Shown: piece after piece, positions 15,995 to 24,328 of the stretch
How positions within the stretch are numbered: the first letter of the stretch is position 1
Layout of the letters: each line of letters opens with the position of its first letter
Assembly (NCBI GenBank): GCA_017432445.1
Contig: JAFRJC010000067.1
Span: 1 to 50,588, forward strand
Direction of reading: 5' to 3'
Length of the DNA stretch: 50,588 nucleotides
Source of the DNA: Eggerthellaceae bacterium
GTDB lineage: Bacteria > Actinomycetota > Coriobacteriia > Coriobacteriales > Eggerthellaceae
The notes under the pieces: model-generated
What the model was told of the DNA's origin: nothing
Seen by the model: only the letters and a program-made list of their open reading frames with translations
Database searches by the model: none
Program-made: the position numbers and the translations under genes

Positions 15995-17449
15995 ATGCGC
16001 TTATCACTATCCGAAATAGCTTTAGCCGTAAACGCCGCACAACCGAAAGAAGCTGAGGATCCCGTAACGGGAATCACCTGGGATTCGCGCGAGGTCAAGT
16101 CGGGCGATTTGTACGTGGCCCTACCGGGCGAGCGCGTGGACGGCCACGATTTCGCCGCCGCGGCAGTTGCCGCAGGTGCGGCCGCCGTCATGGTGCAGAA
16201 GCCCGTTGAAGTCGATGCGCCGGTCGTGCTCGTCGACTCCACTGCGCAAGCGTTAGTAGACCTCGCAACGTATTGGAGAGGGCGTCTTGCAGGCACCGTC
16301 ATCGGGCTCACCGGTTCGACGGGCAAGACCACCACGAAAAACCTCGTACGCGACGTGCTGGCGTCTGCCGGCAGCGTCGTGGCCACCATCGCCAACCAGA
16401 ACAACGAGCTGGGCGTTCCGCGAACGCTGCTTGCGGCTGAAGCCGATACCAATGCCGTGGTCGTGGAGATGGGCATGCGCGGTTCGGGACAGATCGCCGA
16501 GCTGTGCGCGTACGCGAAGCCCGACTGGGGGCTTATCACCAACGTGGGCGAAAGCCATATCGAGCTTTTGGGTAGCAGGGATGCCATCGCATATGCCAAA
16601 GACGAGCTTTTCGAGTCGCTTCCCGACGATCGGGGTATCGCGTTCGTGAATGCCGCCGACGACTATGCCGTCGAGCTCGTCAGGCACGCGCGCCTTGCCG
16701 AACGCGGCGTGCGCTGCGTGTTCTTCGAGGGCGGCAACGCGTGGAAACATGCAGATGAACTGGGAATTTTCGAGGAGAAACAGCCGTTTGTATGGGCGAG
16801 CGACGTTTTCTTGGATGCCGAAGGCCGTCCGCTGTTCATCATGCATGCCGAGAACTTCGAGTCTATCGGCATGCCCGAGGCAAACGGCGTCATGCGCTGC
16901 ATGCTCGAGCTGCGCGGCATTCACAACGTTTCGAATGCCTGTTCAGCTGCTGCAGTGGGACTTGCGGTCGGCATGACGCTGGAGCAATGCTGCGAGGCGC
17001 TATCGGCTTCTCAGCCCGAACAGGGCCGCCAGCAAGTTCATCGCTGCGAAAACGGGCTTCTCGTCGTCGATGATTCCTATAACGCCAACCCCGATTCCAT
17101 GAGCGCATCGCTTGCCACGTTCGCGACCATGGACATCGCAGGAAGGCGCATAGCCGTGCTCGGTGACATGCTCGAGCTCGGAAAGTTCGCCCAAGAGGCT
17201 CACGAGGAAATCGGCTTCAAGGCAGCCTCGTCCAATCTCGACATGCTGGTTTGCGTGGGGGATCTGGGTCGCTACATCGCCTCGTCGGCCTGCCGAGCGG
17301 GCATGCCCGCAGATGCGGTCAAGACGTGCGCCGATGCGCAGGAGGCGCTTGATTTGCTCGTCGACATCGTGGCTCCCCAGGATGCCGTGCTCGTCAAGGC
17401 GTCGCATTCCATAGGACTTAACCTTGTAGCGAAAGGGCTGGTCGACTAA
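15995..17449 (+). CDS. murF: UDP-MurNAc-tripeptide D-Ala-D-Ala ligase MurF
   Basis: It adds D-Ala-D-Ala to complete the pentapeptide precursor. The 484 residues are normal. The N-terminal domain has DSREVKSGDLYVALPGERVDGHDF (28-51). The ATP loop is LTGSTGKTTTKN near 107-118, then ANQNNELGVPRTLL near 132. VVEMGMRGSGQI near 153 and NVGESHIELLGS near 182 are central-domain signatures, and VVDDSYNANPDSM near 360 is the C-terminal one. It starts nine bases after murE, and the mraY ATG follows one base after the stop. Confidence 0.96.
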   Translation: MRLSLSEIALAVNAAQPKEAEDPVTGITWDSREVKSGDLYVALPGERVDGHDFAAAAVAAGAAAVMVQKPVEVDAPVVLVDSTAQALVDLATYWRGRLAGTVIGLTGSTGKTTTKNLVRDVLASAGSVVATIANQNNELGVPRTLLAAEADTNAVVVEMGMRGSGQIAELCAYAKPDWGLITNVGESHIELLGSRDAIAYAKDELFESLPDDRGIAFVNAADDYAVELVRHARLAERGVRCVFFEGGNAWKHADELGIFEEKQPFVWASDVFLDAEGRPLFIMHAENFESIGMPEANGVMRCMLELRGIHNVSNACSAAAVGLAVGMTLEQCCEALSASQPEQGRQQVHRCENGLLVVDDSYNANPDSMSASLATFATMDIAGRRIAVLGDMLELGKFAQEAHEEIGFKAASSNLDMLVCVGDLGRYIASSACRAGMPADAVKTCADAQEALDLLVDIVAPQDAVLVKASHSIGLNLVAKGLVD

Positions 17450-17450
17450 C

Positions 17451-18503
17451 ATGCTTTCGCCCCTGTTCGCACAATACCCAACTTTCCTGGTGTTCTTGGC
17501 CGTGTTCGTGGCCATGGTGCTCACGCTCGTTTTCATGCCGCCCTTCATCCGCTTCCTGCGTGCCGGGCAAATCGGCCAGCAGGTGCGCGACGACGGTCCC
17601 GAAACGCATCTGGTGAAGCAGGGCACGCCCACGATGGGCGGCGCCATCATGCTCATCGCCTGCGCTTTTACGGTGATCGTCGTGGGTCTGCCGACTCCCG
17701 AGACGTTCGTGTTGGGCTTGGCTATCTTGCTCACAGGCGCCCTTGGCTTGTTCGATGACGTATCCAAGGTCGTGCACGAGCGCTCGCTCGGCCTCACGCC
17801 ACGCGCCAAGCTCGTGGGGCAGTTCACCATAGCCACGGTTTTCGTCTTGGTCGCGGTGAACTACTTCGATATCGCCCCGACTGTCGAGATTCCCTTTATC
17901 GTAACCATCGATCTGGGTATCCTCACCACGACGCTTCCCTTCGGGGAGAACGGCTTCGCCATTCCGTGGTTGTATTTGCTGTTTGCCGACGTGCTGCTCG
18001 TGGGCATGTGCAACGCCGTTAACCTGACCGACGGACTTGACGGTCTGGCTGCGGGCACCGTGCTCATCGTCATGATCGTCATGGCGGCCATCGCCTTCCG
18101 CACCGACCAGCTGGAGCCCGCCATCGTCTCGGCGTCCCTCGCCGGCGTGTGCATTGGCTTTCTGTGGTTCAACTCCCATCCGGCCGACATCTTCATGGGC
18201 GACACGGGCTCGCTCGCGCTGGGCATGGGGTTGGGCTGCCTTGCGGTGCTCACCAAGACCGAGTTCCTCGTCATCATCATCGGCGGGCTGTTCGTCGCCG
18301 AAGCTCTGTCGGTCATGATCCAGGTGGCCTACTTCAAGCGCACGCGCAAGCGCGTCTTCCTCATGGCGCCTCTGCACCATCATTTCGAGAAGAAAGGCTG
18401 GTCTGAGACGAAAGTCGTCATTCGCTTCTGGATTATTTCAGGCGTGTTCGCCGCTGCAGGCTTTTCGCTGTACTTCGCTAGCAGCATGGTGGGGGCTGCG
18501 TAA
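17451..18503 (+). CDS. mraY: Phospho-MurNAc-pentapeptide transferase MraY
   Basis: MraY transfers phospho-MurNAc-pentapeptide to undecaprenyl phosphate, making lipid I at the inner face of the membrane. The 350 residues give about ten membrane spans. Signatures are GTPTMGGAIMLI (near 60), the catalytic GLFDDVSKV (near 103), NAVNLTDGLDGLAAG (near 188), FNSHPADIFMGDTGSLALG (near 240), and the HHHFE loop (MAPLHHHFEKKGWSETKVV near 305-323). Its stop overlaps the murD ATG by one base (TAATG). Confidence 0.97.
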   Translation: MLSPLFAQYPTFLVFLAVFVAMVLTLVFMPPFIRFLRAGQIGQQVRDDGPETHLVKQGTPTMGGAIMLIACAFTVIVVGLPTPETFVLGLAILLTGALGLFDDVSKVVHERSLGLTPRAKLVGQFTIATVFVLVAVNYFDIAPTVEIPFIVTIDLGILTTTLPFGENGFAIPWLYLLFADVLLVGMCNAVNLTDGLDGLAAGTVLIVMIVMAAIAFRTDQLEPAIVSASLAGVCIGFLWFNSHPADIFMGDTGSLALGMGLGCLAVLTKTEFLVIIIGGLFVAEALSVMIQVAYFKRTRKRVFLMAPLHHHFEKKGWSETKVVIRFWIISGVFAAAGFSLYFASSMVGAA

Positions 18504-20221
18504 TGGACATCGGTCGCGTACTCGTTCTCGGTTTGGGGAAATCGGGCAAGTCGGTGGCAAGGTATTGCGCCGATCTGCTCGGTACGCGCGTGTCCTCGCT
18601 GTTCATCGCCGCTGGAGCCCGTAATGACGATTCCGCGGCGTTCGTGGAATCGCTTGCGTGCGACGGGGTGTCCTACGCTTTCGGGGATGACGCACTCGAC
18701 CAGTTTGCAGCTGACGAGCAGGTTTTCGACGTCTGCATCGCAAGTCCAGGCATCCCGTATTGGCACAAGCTCTACGCCACCGGCGAGGCGATTAGCGCGG
18801 AGCTTATCAGCGAAGTCGAGTTCGCCTGGCGCGAGAGCAGCCCCGACAGCACCTGGATCGCCATCAGCGGGACGAACGGCAAGACCACCACGACGTCGTG
18901 CTGCGCTCATGTCCTCAGGGAATGCGGTTTCGCGGCTGCGGCCGTGGGAAATATCGGCGATGTCTGCCTGGATGCCGTGCAAGCGGGAGGCACTGATGTC
19001 TATGTGGCAGAAGTGTCATCCTACCAGCTTTACTCCACGCGCTTCTTCGCCCCCGATGTGGCCATGATGCTCAACATCACGCCCGACCACATCCACTGGC
19101 ACAAAACGTTCGAAGCTTACCGCGATGCGAAGTTCAAGATGCTCGACAACATGTCCCAAGCAAAGCTCGCCCATAAGGGTGCAGCCCCCGGGGGAACGGG
19201 CGCGCCGGAGCGGCGTCCAGGGGCCTCTGAGGCTGCGACGAGAGGCGGGCGAAGCGGGAGCGAGGACTGTTTGAGCGAGCGCAGCGAGCGAGTTCCGCAG
19301 CTGCTTCGCCCGACCGAGGAGCGGGAGTCTCAGCGTACCCTGGGCACCGCTCCGGCGCGCCCGTTCCCCCGGGGGCTGCAAACTTCTGAGAAGGCAAAGC
19401 TCGCCGAATCGGTGGCTATCCTGGATGCGACAAATGATGTCGTGCGCGCCAAGGTGCGCGAGCTGAAGGGCTTGTCGCTCGAAGAACGTGGGTTTGATTA
19501 CATCCCTATGGGGACGGCGGATGGCTTCGGTGGCGACATGCGTGCGCGCTGCGGCGCCGATAATGCTGCTTTCATCGATGAAGATAGGATCATGCGAGTG
19601 GCCTATGCGGGCGAAGAACACGCTTTGCTCTGCACCGACGAGCTGCAGATCAAGGGTGCTCATAATGCCTCGAATGCGCTTGCGGCTGCCGCAGTGGCAG
19701 TTGTGCTCGGGGCTGATGACGCGAAGATTTCAGAAGCGCTCAAGTCTTTCCCGCCTCTTGAGCACCGTATCGAACCGTGCGGCGTCATTGATGGCGTCGA
19801 ATGCTTTAACGATTCGAAGGCGACGAATGTCGATGCCACGCTTAAAGCGCTTGAGGCGTTCCCGGGGCGTCGCATCGTCGTGCTGCTTGGCGGTGACGAC
19901 AAGGGTACCGAGCTCGAAGAGCTCGTTAAATCGACGTATGCCCATGCGGAAGCTGCCGTGTGCTTTGGAACAGCGGGAGAGCGTTTCGAGAAGGCTTTCC
20001 AGCAAGCAGCCGATTTGGCTCCTGCAGGTTTCGAGCTGGTTCATCGCTGCCATCTTTCCGATGCCTTGGATGCGGCGCTCGACCTGGCAGGCCAGGGGGA
20101 CGTCGTGCTGCTCTCGCCGGCATGTGCCTCGTTTGACGAGTTCAGCTCTTTCGAGCACCGCGGACGCGTGTTCAAGCAGCTCGTTGCGCAGCGTGCAGCT
20201 GCTGCGGCAGGTGGGGAGTAG
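18503..20221 (+). CDS. murD: UDP-MurNAc-L-Ala D-Glu ligase MurD, with a 78-residue in-frame insertion
   Basis: MurD adds D-glutamate in the cytoplasmic branch of wall synthesis. At 572 residues it is about 80-100 longer than usual. The ATP loop ISGTNGKTTTT lies near 117-127, and NITPDHIHWHKTFEAYRDAKFKML near 190 leads to the lysine (in DAKFK) expected to be carbamylated. An Ala/Gly/Arg/Glu-rich stretch (about 224-301) follows the helix after that lysine. It is encoded by the palindrome at 19160-19405. Normal sequence resumes at ESVAILDATNDVVRAKV, and the C-terminal domain has CFNDSKATNVDAT near 435. Reading frame is kept exactly, so the gene looks functional. No second murD is in the window. 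It overlaps mraY and precedes ftsW by three bases. Confidence 0.93.
   Translation: MDIGRVLVLGLGKSGKSVARYCADLLGTRVSSLFIAAGARNDDSAAFVESLACDGVSYAFGDDALDQFAADEQVFDVCIASPGIPYWHKLYATGEAISAELISEVEFAWRESSPDSTWIAISGTNGKTTTTSCCAHVLRECGFAAAAVGNIGDVCLDAVQAGGTDVYVAEVSSYQLYSTRFFAPDVAMMLNITPDHIHWHKTFEAYRDAKFKMLDNMSQAKLAHKGAAPGGTGAPERRPGASEAATRGGRSGSEDCLSERSERVPQLLRPTEERESQRTLGTAPARPFPRGLQTSEKAKLAESVAILDATNDVVRAKVRELKGLSLEERGFDYIPMGTADGFGGDMRARCGADNAAFIDEDRIMRVAYAGEEHALLCTDELQIKGAHNASNALAAAAVAVVLGADDAKISEALKSFPPLEHRIEPCGVIDGVECFNDSKATNVDATLKALEAFPGRRIVVLLGGDDKGTELEELVKSTYAHAEAAVCFGTAGERFEKAFQQAADLAPAGFELVHRCHLSDALDAALDLAGQGDVVLLSPACASFDEFSSFEHRGRVFKQLVAQRAAAAAGGE
19160..19405. repeat. Palindromic element inserted in frame in murD
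   Basis: GCAAAGCTCGCC is repeated exactly at 19160-19171 and 19394-19405, 234 bases (78 codons) apart. Between them, 19181-19213 and 19347-19379 are perfect 33-base reverse complements, and the inner part is also palindromic (GGGCGAAGC near 19250 with GCTTCGCCC near 19305). The added peptide is rich in Ala, Gly, Arg, Pro and Glu (GAAPGGTGAPERRPGAS, CLSERSERVPQLL). Because of the symmetry, the opposite strand is also open here and encodes AAPGGTGAPER too. Its sequence differs from the 215-bp elements at 10316 and 22592. Confidence 0.9.
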
Positions 20222-20224
20222 TCC

Positions 20225-21430
20225 GTGGCACGCCAGGGAAAGCATCAGTCCGGCGGCGAGATAGCCGTCCTCAGCACCGTTGGCCCGCGCCTGGCGCTTT
20301 TGCTGTGCGTGCTCGCGCTTACGCTGCTGGGCTTCGTGATGATCTACTCGGCTTCTTCCATCAAGGCCATCACCGAGCAAGTCAGCGATATGAGCTACAT
20401 GTTCGACCAGGTGAAGTTTGCAGTCATCGGCATCGCTGCTGCTTTCGTCCTATGGAAAGTCATCCCGTATCGCGTGTGGGCGGGCAATGCCGTGTGGGTT
20501 GTCTGGGGCATTGCGGTCATTCTCTTGCTGCTCACGGCGGCAGTGGGCCTAGCGGAAAACGGAGCCCAGCGCTGGCTGAGCTTGGGGCCCATCTCCCTCC
20601 AGCCGTCTGAATTCGTGAAAATTGCGCTTGTGCTGGTCGCAGCGCGTCTGTTCAGCGATTTGCGTGCGCATGCAATTGATGCGCGTGCTTTCGTGGTGGA
20701 GATGGTCGTGTTCATCGTCATCCCCACGGGATTCCTGTTCGCGACGCAATCCGACCTGGGCACGACCGCCATCATTGCGCTCGGAATCATCGGCGTTATG
20801 TGGATGGGCGAGGTGCCTCTTCGCGCTATCTTCGCCGTTATCGCGGCGATGCTGCTGTTCGCGCTATTTGCAACGCTTCTCTCGAGCTATCGTTCCGACC
20901 GTTTCCTGTACCTGAATCCGTGGAACGATGGCCAGAACGGTTACGGCAACGGGTATCAGATCATCCATTCGTACTATGCGTTTTCCGAAGGGGGCATCTT
21001 CGGCGTGGGCTTGGGCAATTCCCGCGAGAAGTACCTCTACCTTCCTGAGTCTGAGACCGACTTCATTTTCGCGATCATCGGCGAGGAGTTGGGACTCGTT
21101 GGCGCCTTGGCCGTGATCATCGTCTTCTTGGTTTTTCTATGGTCGGGGATGCGCATCGCACGTGCCGCCTACGATGATTTCGGCGCCATGGTGGCGGGGT
21201 CGCTGACCATCATGCTCGTGTTCCAGGCGTTTCTCAACATCGGGTGCGCGATTGGCGTCTTTCCCACGACGGGCAAGCCGTTGCCCTTCATTTCTTCCGG
21301 CGGGTCGTCCCTAATCGCATCGTTCATGATGGCGGGCATCATCCTGTCGGTTTCCGAGGGGGTCGACGGCAAGAAGGCATACGATAGGCGCCGTGATGAG
21401 CTGCGCGTCGTGAAGGCGGCCAAAAAGTAG
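20225..21430 (+). CDS. ftsW: Septal peptidoglycan glycosyltransferase FtsW
   Basis: FtsW is the SEDS-family polymerase that extends glycan strands at the septum with FtsI. It starts with GTG three bases after murD. The 401 residues form about ten membrane spans. Signatures are GFVMIYSASSI near 37-47, NGAQRWLSLGPISLQPSEFVKIALV near 115-139, and the long outer loop with GNGYQIIHSYYAFSEGGIFGVGLGNSREKYLYLPESETDFIFAIIGEELG (about 240-290), which carries the conserved acidic residue. GKPLPFISSGGSSLIASF near 350 closes the protein. The place between murD and murG favours FtsW over RodA. Confidence 0.96.
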   Translation: MARQGKHQSGGEIAVLSTVGPRLALLLCVLALTLLGFVMIYSASSIKAITEQVSDMSYMFDQVKFAVIGIAAAFVLWKVIPYRVWAGNAVWVVWGIAVILLLLTAAVGLAENGAQRWLSLGPISLQPSEFVKIALVLVAARLFSDLRAHAIDARAFVVEMVVFIVIPTGFLFATQSDLGTTAIIALGIIGVMWMGEVPLRAIFAVIAAMLLFALFATLLSSYRSDRFLYLNPWNDGQNGYGNGYQIIHSYYAFSEGGIFGVGLGNSREKYLYLPESETDFIFAIIGEELGLVGALAVIIVFLVFLWSGMRIARAAYDDFGAMVAGSLTIMLVFQAFLNIGCAIGVFPTTGKPLPFISSGGSSLIASFMMAGIILSVSEGVDGKKAYDRRRDELRVVKAAKK

Positions 21431-21483
21431 CTGATGAGCCATTGGGATCGTCCCAGTGATTCGTGCGGGAGGAGATGGCAGAT

Positions 21484-22581
21484 ATGCGAGCAGTGCTTTC
21501 GGGCGGTGGCACCGCAGGACACATCAACCCGGCTTTGGCGTTGGCCGAGGTGCTTGCCGAGCGAGGCGTCGACGTGCTGTATGCTGGCACGCCACAGGGA
21601 GTGGAGGCGCGTCTCGTCGAGGAGGCGGGCATACCTTTCAAAGCCTTCGAGGCGTCGGGCTTCAATCGCAACCATCCCACGACCATCTTCAAGGGCGTAT
21701 ACCTCATCCAGAAGAGCACCAATGCCGCCAAGCGTTGGTTTTCCGAGGTGAAGCCCGACGTGGTCGTCGCCTTCGGCGGCTACGTGTGCATACCCGTTGG
21801 ACGTGCCGCGACGGAAACGGGAGTGCCCCTGGTGGTTCACGAGCAGAATTCTGTCATGGGCATGGCCAACAAGTACCTGTCGAAGAAGGCCGCTGCAGTG
21901 TGCCTGACGTACGACCATGCTGCTTCTGCAGTCGAGGACAAGTCGAAGATTGTCCTGACGGGCAATCCGGTCCGATCGTCTGTGTTTGCGTCGACGAGGG
22001 AAGAGGGACGTACGCTACTGGGAATCCCCGATGATGCTCGCATGCTTCTGGTAACGGGAGGAAGCTTGGGCGCGCGCCATCTGAACCAGGGAATGTGCGC
22101 CCTGAAAGAACGACTGCTTTCCCGTCCCGACTTGCACATCGTGCATGTGACGGGTCCGAAGGAACTCGATACCGTCACCGAGGCGCTTGCGCTCACGTCC
22201 GAGGAGGCAAAGCGTTGGCAGCTGTTCGGTTACACGAACCAGATGGGGGCGTGCATGGCTGCCGCCGACGCCATAGTGTCGCGTGCCGGGGCAACCTCGC
22301 TTGCAGAGATTTCGGCTCGCGCTATCCCTGCATTGCTCGTGCCATTCCCCTATGCCACCGAGGATCATCAGACCACCAACGCGCGCGCATACGTGGATGC
22401 GGGTTGTGCTTACATGATTGCCGACGCCGACGTGGAGACGCCTGAGTTCGGCGAGTTGGTAGAGCGCCTTGTGGACGACGCGGACGTGCGCGCGTCCATG
22501 AGTGCTGCAGCTCGAGAGCAGAAGACCGCTGATGCCGCAGCAGCCCTGGCCGATGCGGTGATGCAGGCGGCAGGCCGTTAG
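21484..22581 (+). CDS. murG: N-acetylglucosaminyltransferase MurG
   Basis: MurG adds GlcNAc to lipid I to give lipid II on the cytoplasmic face. I choose ATG 21484 (MRAVLSGGGTAGHINPALALAE), with GGGAGGAG nine bases before. In-frame starts at 21463 and 21475 cannot be fully excluded. The 365 residues show the N-terminal GGGTAGH loop (8-14), VVHEQNSVMGMANKYLS near 118, VTGNPVR-type LTGNPVRSS near 160, VTGGSLGARHLN near 185 and SRAGATSLAEISARAIPALLVPFPYATEDHQTTNA (about 265-300). A 215-bp palindrome separates it from murC. Confidence 0.95.
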   Translation: MRAVLSGGGTAGHINPALALAEVLAERGVDVLYAGTPQGVEARLVEEAGIPFKAFEASGFNRNHPTTIFKGVYLIQKSTNAAKRWFSEVKPDVVVAFGGYVCIPVGRAATETGVPLVVHEQNSVMGMANKYLSKKAAAVCLTYDHAASAVEDKSKIVLTGNPVRSSVFASTREEGRTLLGIPDDARMLLVTGGSLGARHLNQGMCALKERLLSRPDLHIVHVTGPKELDTVTEALALTSEEAKRWQLFGYTNQMGACMAAADAIVSRAGATSLAEISARAIPALLVPFPYATEDHQTTNARAYVDAGCAYMIADADVETPEFGELVERLVDDADVRASMSAAAREQKTADAAAALADAVMQAAGR

Positions 22582-22591
22582 CAATTGCCCG

Positions 22592-22806
22592 AAGGCGCGC
22601 ACTGGGAGCAGCAACCCCGCCGTCAACCCTCTGAGCGCCTCCTAACAACCACGCCCATAAGAAAGCGGCAACACGGGCAGCGCCGAATGATTGCGGAATC
22701 GCGTTGCCAGGAATTCGCCTTCTATCGCCGCTTTCCCACGTATGGTTGGAAGGAGGGTTCAAGCGAAGGGGTTGACGGCGGGGTTGCTGCTCCCGGTGCG
22801 CGTCTT
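22592..22806. repeat. 215-bp palindromic element, copy 2 (murG-murC spacer)
   Basis: It begins AAGGCG ten bases after the murG stop and ends CGTCTT. Outer arms 22596-22629 and 22769-22802 are complementary at 33 of 34 positions, the exception being a G-U pair. The 77-nt core 22661-22737 starts GAAAGCGGCAACACGGGCAG and ends at CCGCTTTCCC, as in copy 1 at 10316-10530, and sits at the same offset within one base. The outer arms have no sequence likeness to those of copy 1. It fills most of the 325-base murG-murC gap. Confidence 0.88.
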
Positions 22807-22843
22807 AGAGTAATTGCGGTCAGGTTTCGCATTCTCTGTGCTA

Positions 22844-22875
22844 TTGAGGGCGCGTATCCCCGCACCCTCTATAAT
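22844..22875 (+). promoter_or_regulatory. Candidate promoter for murC-ftsQ
   Basis: A perfect TATAAT (22870-22875) lies 31 bases before the murC ATG. The nearest -35-like TTGAGG (22844-22849) is 20 bases upstream, which is too far for a strong promoter. Because the palindrome may interrupt read-through from murG, a separate start here would make sense. Confidence 0.45.
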
Positions 22876-22906
22876 CGTTGAAGCAATTTCGAAACAAGGG
22901 GTACAT

Positions 22907-24328
22907 ATGGGCGAGACGGCGATTCAATCCGTACATTTCATAGGCATCGGGGGCGTAGGCATGAGCGGCATCGCCCGAGTGGCGCATGACCAGGGCATGA
23001 TCGTGACCGGTTCCGACATGAAGGAGAGCCGCTACACCAAGCAGCTCAAGGAAGCCGGCATAAAAGTCGTGACGGGCAGCCACTGCGCCGAGAACATTCC
23101 AGGTACGGGCCTTGACGATGGGCCCGATGTCGTGGTCGTGACCACGGCAGTCCTCGACAACAACCCCGAGCTCATCGCCGCGAAAGAGCGCGGCCTGACC
23201 ATCTGGCATCGCGCCCAGATGCTTGCGCGCTTGGGAGAGGGGCTCGCGACCGTAGCCGTGGCCGGCACGCATGGCAAGACAACCACCTCGTCGATGGTGG
23301 CGAGCGCCATGGACGCCATGGACCTCGACCCCACGTTCCTCATCGGCGGCATCGTGCGCGCCTATGGCTCCAACGCCCATTCGGGCAAGGGGAGCTATTA
23401 TGTCGTCGAAGCCGACGAGTCCGACAAGTCGTTCCGTCATCTTTCCCCTGCAGCCGTGCTCGTCACCAACATCGAGGCGGACCATCTCGACCATTACCGC
23501 GATCTCGAGGAGATCTGCGAGAAGTTCGCTGCCTTCATCGCCTCCACGGCGCCCGACGGACCTATCGTGATTTGCGGCGAGGACGCGCTGCTCGTGAACG
23601 TCGCGCGCTCCACCGGCAGGCCTTTCCTCACCTATGGCTTCGGGGGCGGTTACGATATCAGCATCAGCAATTACGTTGCCCATGGCATCGGCAGCGATTT
23701 CACGCTGACTCTTCCTTCCGGTCAGGTCGTTCAGTCTTCTGTGCCCCAGAACCCGGGTCGTCACAATGTGCTGAACGCCGCCGGAGCCATCGGCCTGATT
23801 GACGCCATGGGTTTCTCGGCCGCAGACGCAGCCCAGGCCATGCAGTCTTTCGCCGGGGTGAAGCGTCGCTTCGATTTGGTCGAGGAAGTCAACGGCATCA
23901 CGATTGTCGATGACTACGCGCATCATCCAACCGAGATAGCGGCTACGATCCGTGCTGCGTCGCAGCTGGGCTTCAACAAGGTGCACGTGCTGTTCCAGCC
24001 GCACCGGTATTCGCGTGCGCCGCTGTTCTGCGAAATCCTTCGTGACGAGTTCGGCTCCGCCTTCGACGCCGCGGATACCGTGACGTTCATGGACGTGTTC
24101 TCGGCAGGGGAGCGACCCGTGCCAGGCGTATCGGGTAAGACTTTCTTGCAGGTCGTGCTCGACCACGAGGGCCATCCTCCCGCGCATTACGTGCCGCGTC
24201 GCATCGATGTGGTGCCGCATATGGCCAAGCTCGCCGGGGAAGGCGATATCGTCATAACCATGGGCGCGGGAGATGTCACCGCCATCGGTGAGCAGCTTGC
24301 CGATCACCTCAAGAACCAGGAGCTGTAA
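22907..24328 (+). CDS. murC: UDP-MurNAc L-alanine ligase MurC
   Basis: MurC adds the first amino acid to UDP-MurNAc. Start at 22907 (MGETAIQSVHFIGIGGVGMSG) follows CAAGGGG. The longer frame reaches into the palindrome-flanking spacer and is rejected. The 473 residues have the Gly-rich N-terminus (GIGGVGMSGIA, 13-23), the ATP loop VAGTHGKTTTSSM near 118-130, VEADESDKSF near 170, NIEADHLDHYRDLEEI near 190, DDYAHHPTEIAATI near 345 and FQPHRYSR near 365. The stop codon is directly followed by the TTG start of ftsQ. Confidence 0.96.
   Translation: MGETAIQSVHFIGIGGVGMSGIARVAHDQGMIVTGSDMKESRYTKQLKEAGIKVVTGSHCAENIPGTGLDDGPDVVVVTTAVLDNNPELIAAKERGLTIWHRAQMLARLGEGLATVAVAGTHGKTTTSSMVASAMDAMDLDPTFLIGGIVRAYGSNAHSGKGSYYVVEADESDKSFRHLSPAAVLVTNIEADHLDHYRDLEEICEKFAAFIASTAPDGPIVICGEDALLVNVARSTGRPFLTYGFGGGYDISISNYVAHGIGSDFTLTLPSGQVVQSSVPQNPGRHNVLNAAGAIGLIDAMGFSAADAAQAMQSFAGVKRRFDLVEEVNGITIVDDYAHHPTEIAATIRAASQLGFNKVHVLFQPHRYSRAPLFCEILRDEFGSAFDAADTVTFMDVFSAGERPVPGVSGKTFLQVVLDHEGHPPAHYVPRRIDVVPHMAKLAGEGDIVITMGAGDVTAIGEQLADHLKNQEL

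Noticed and set aside
22814..22906. Longer MurC start at 22814
   Set aside because: The extra 31 residues come from spacer containing the promoter; the family starts near MGETAIQSVHFIGIGG with its own ribosome site.
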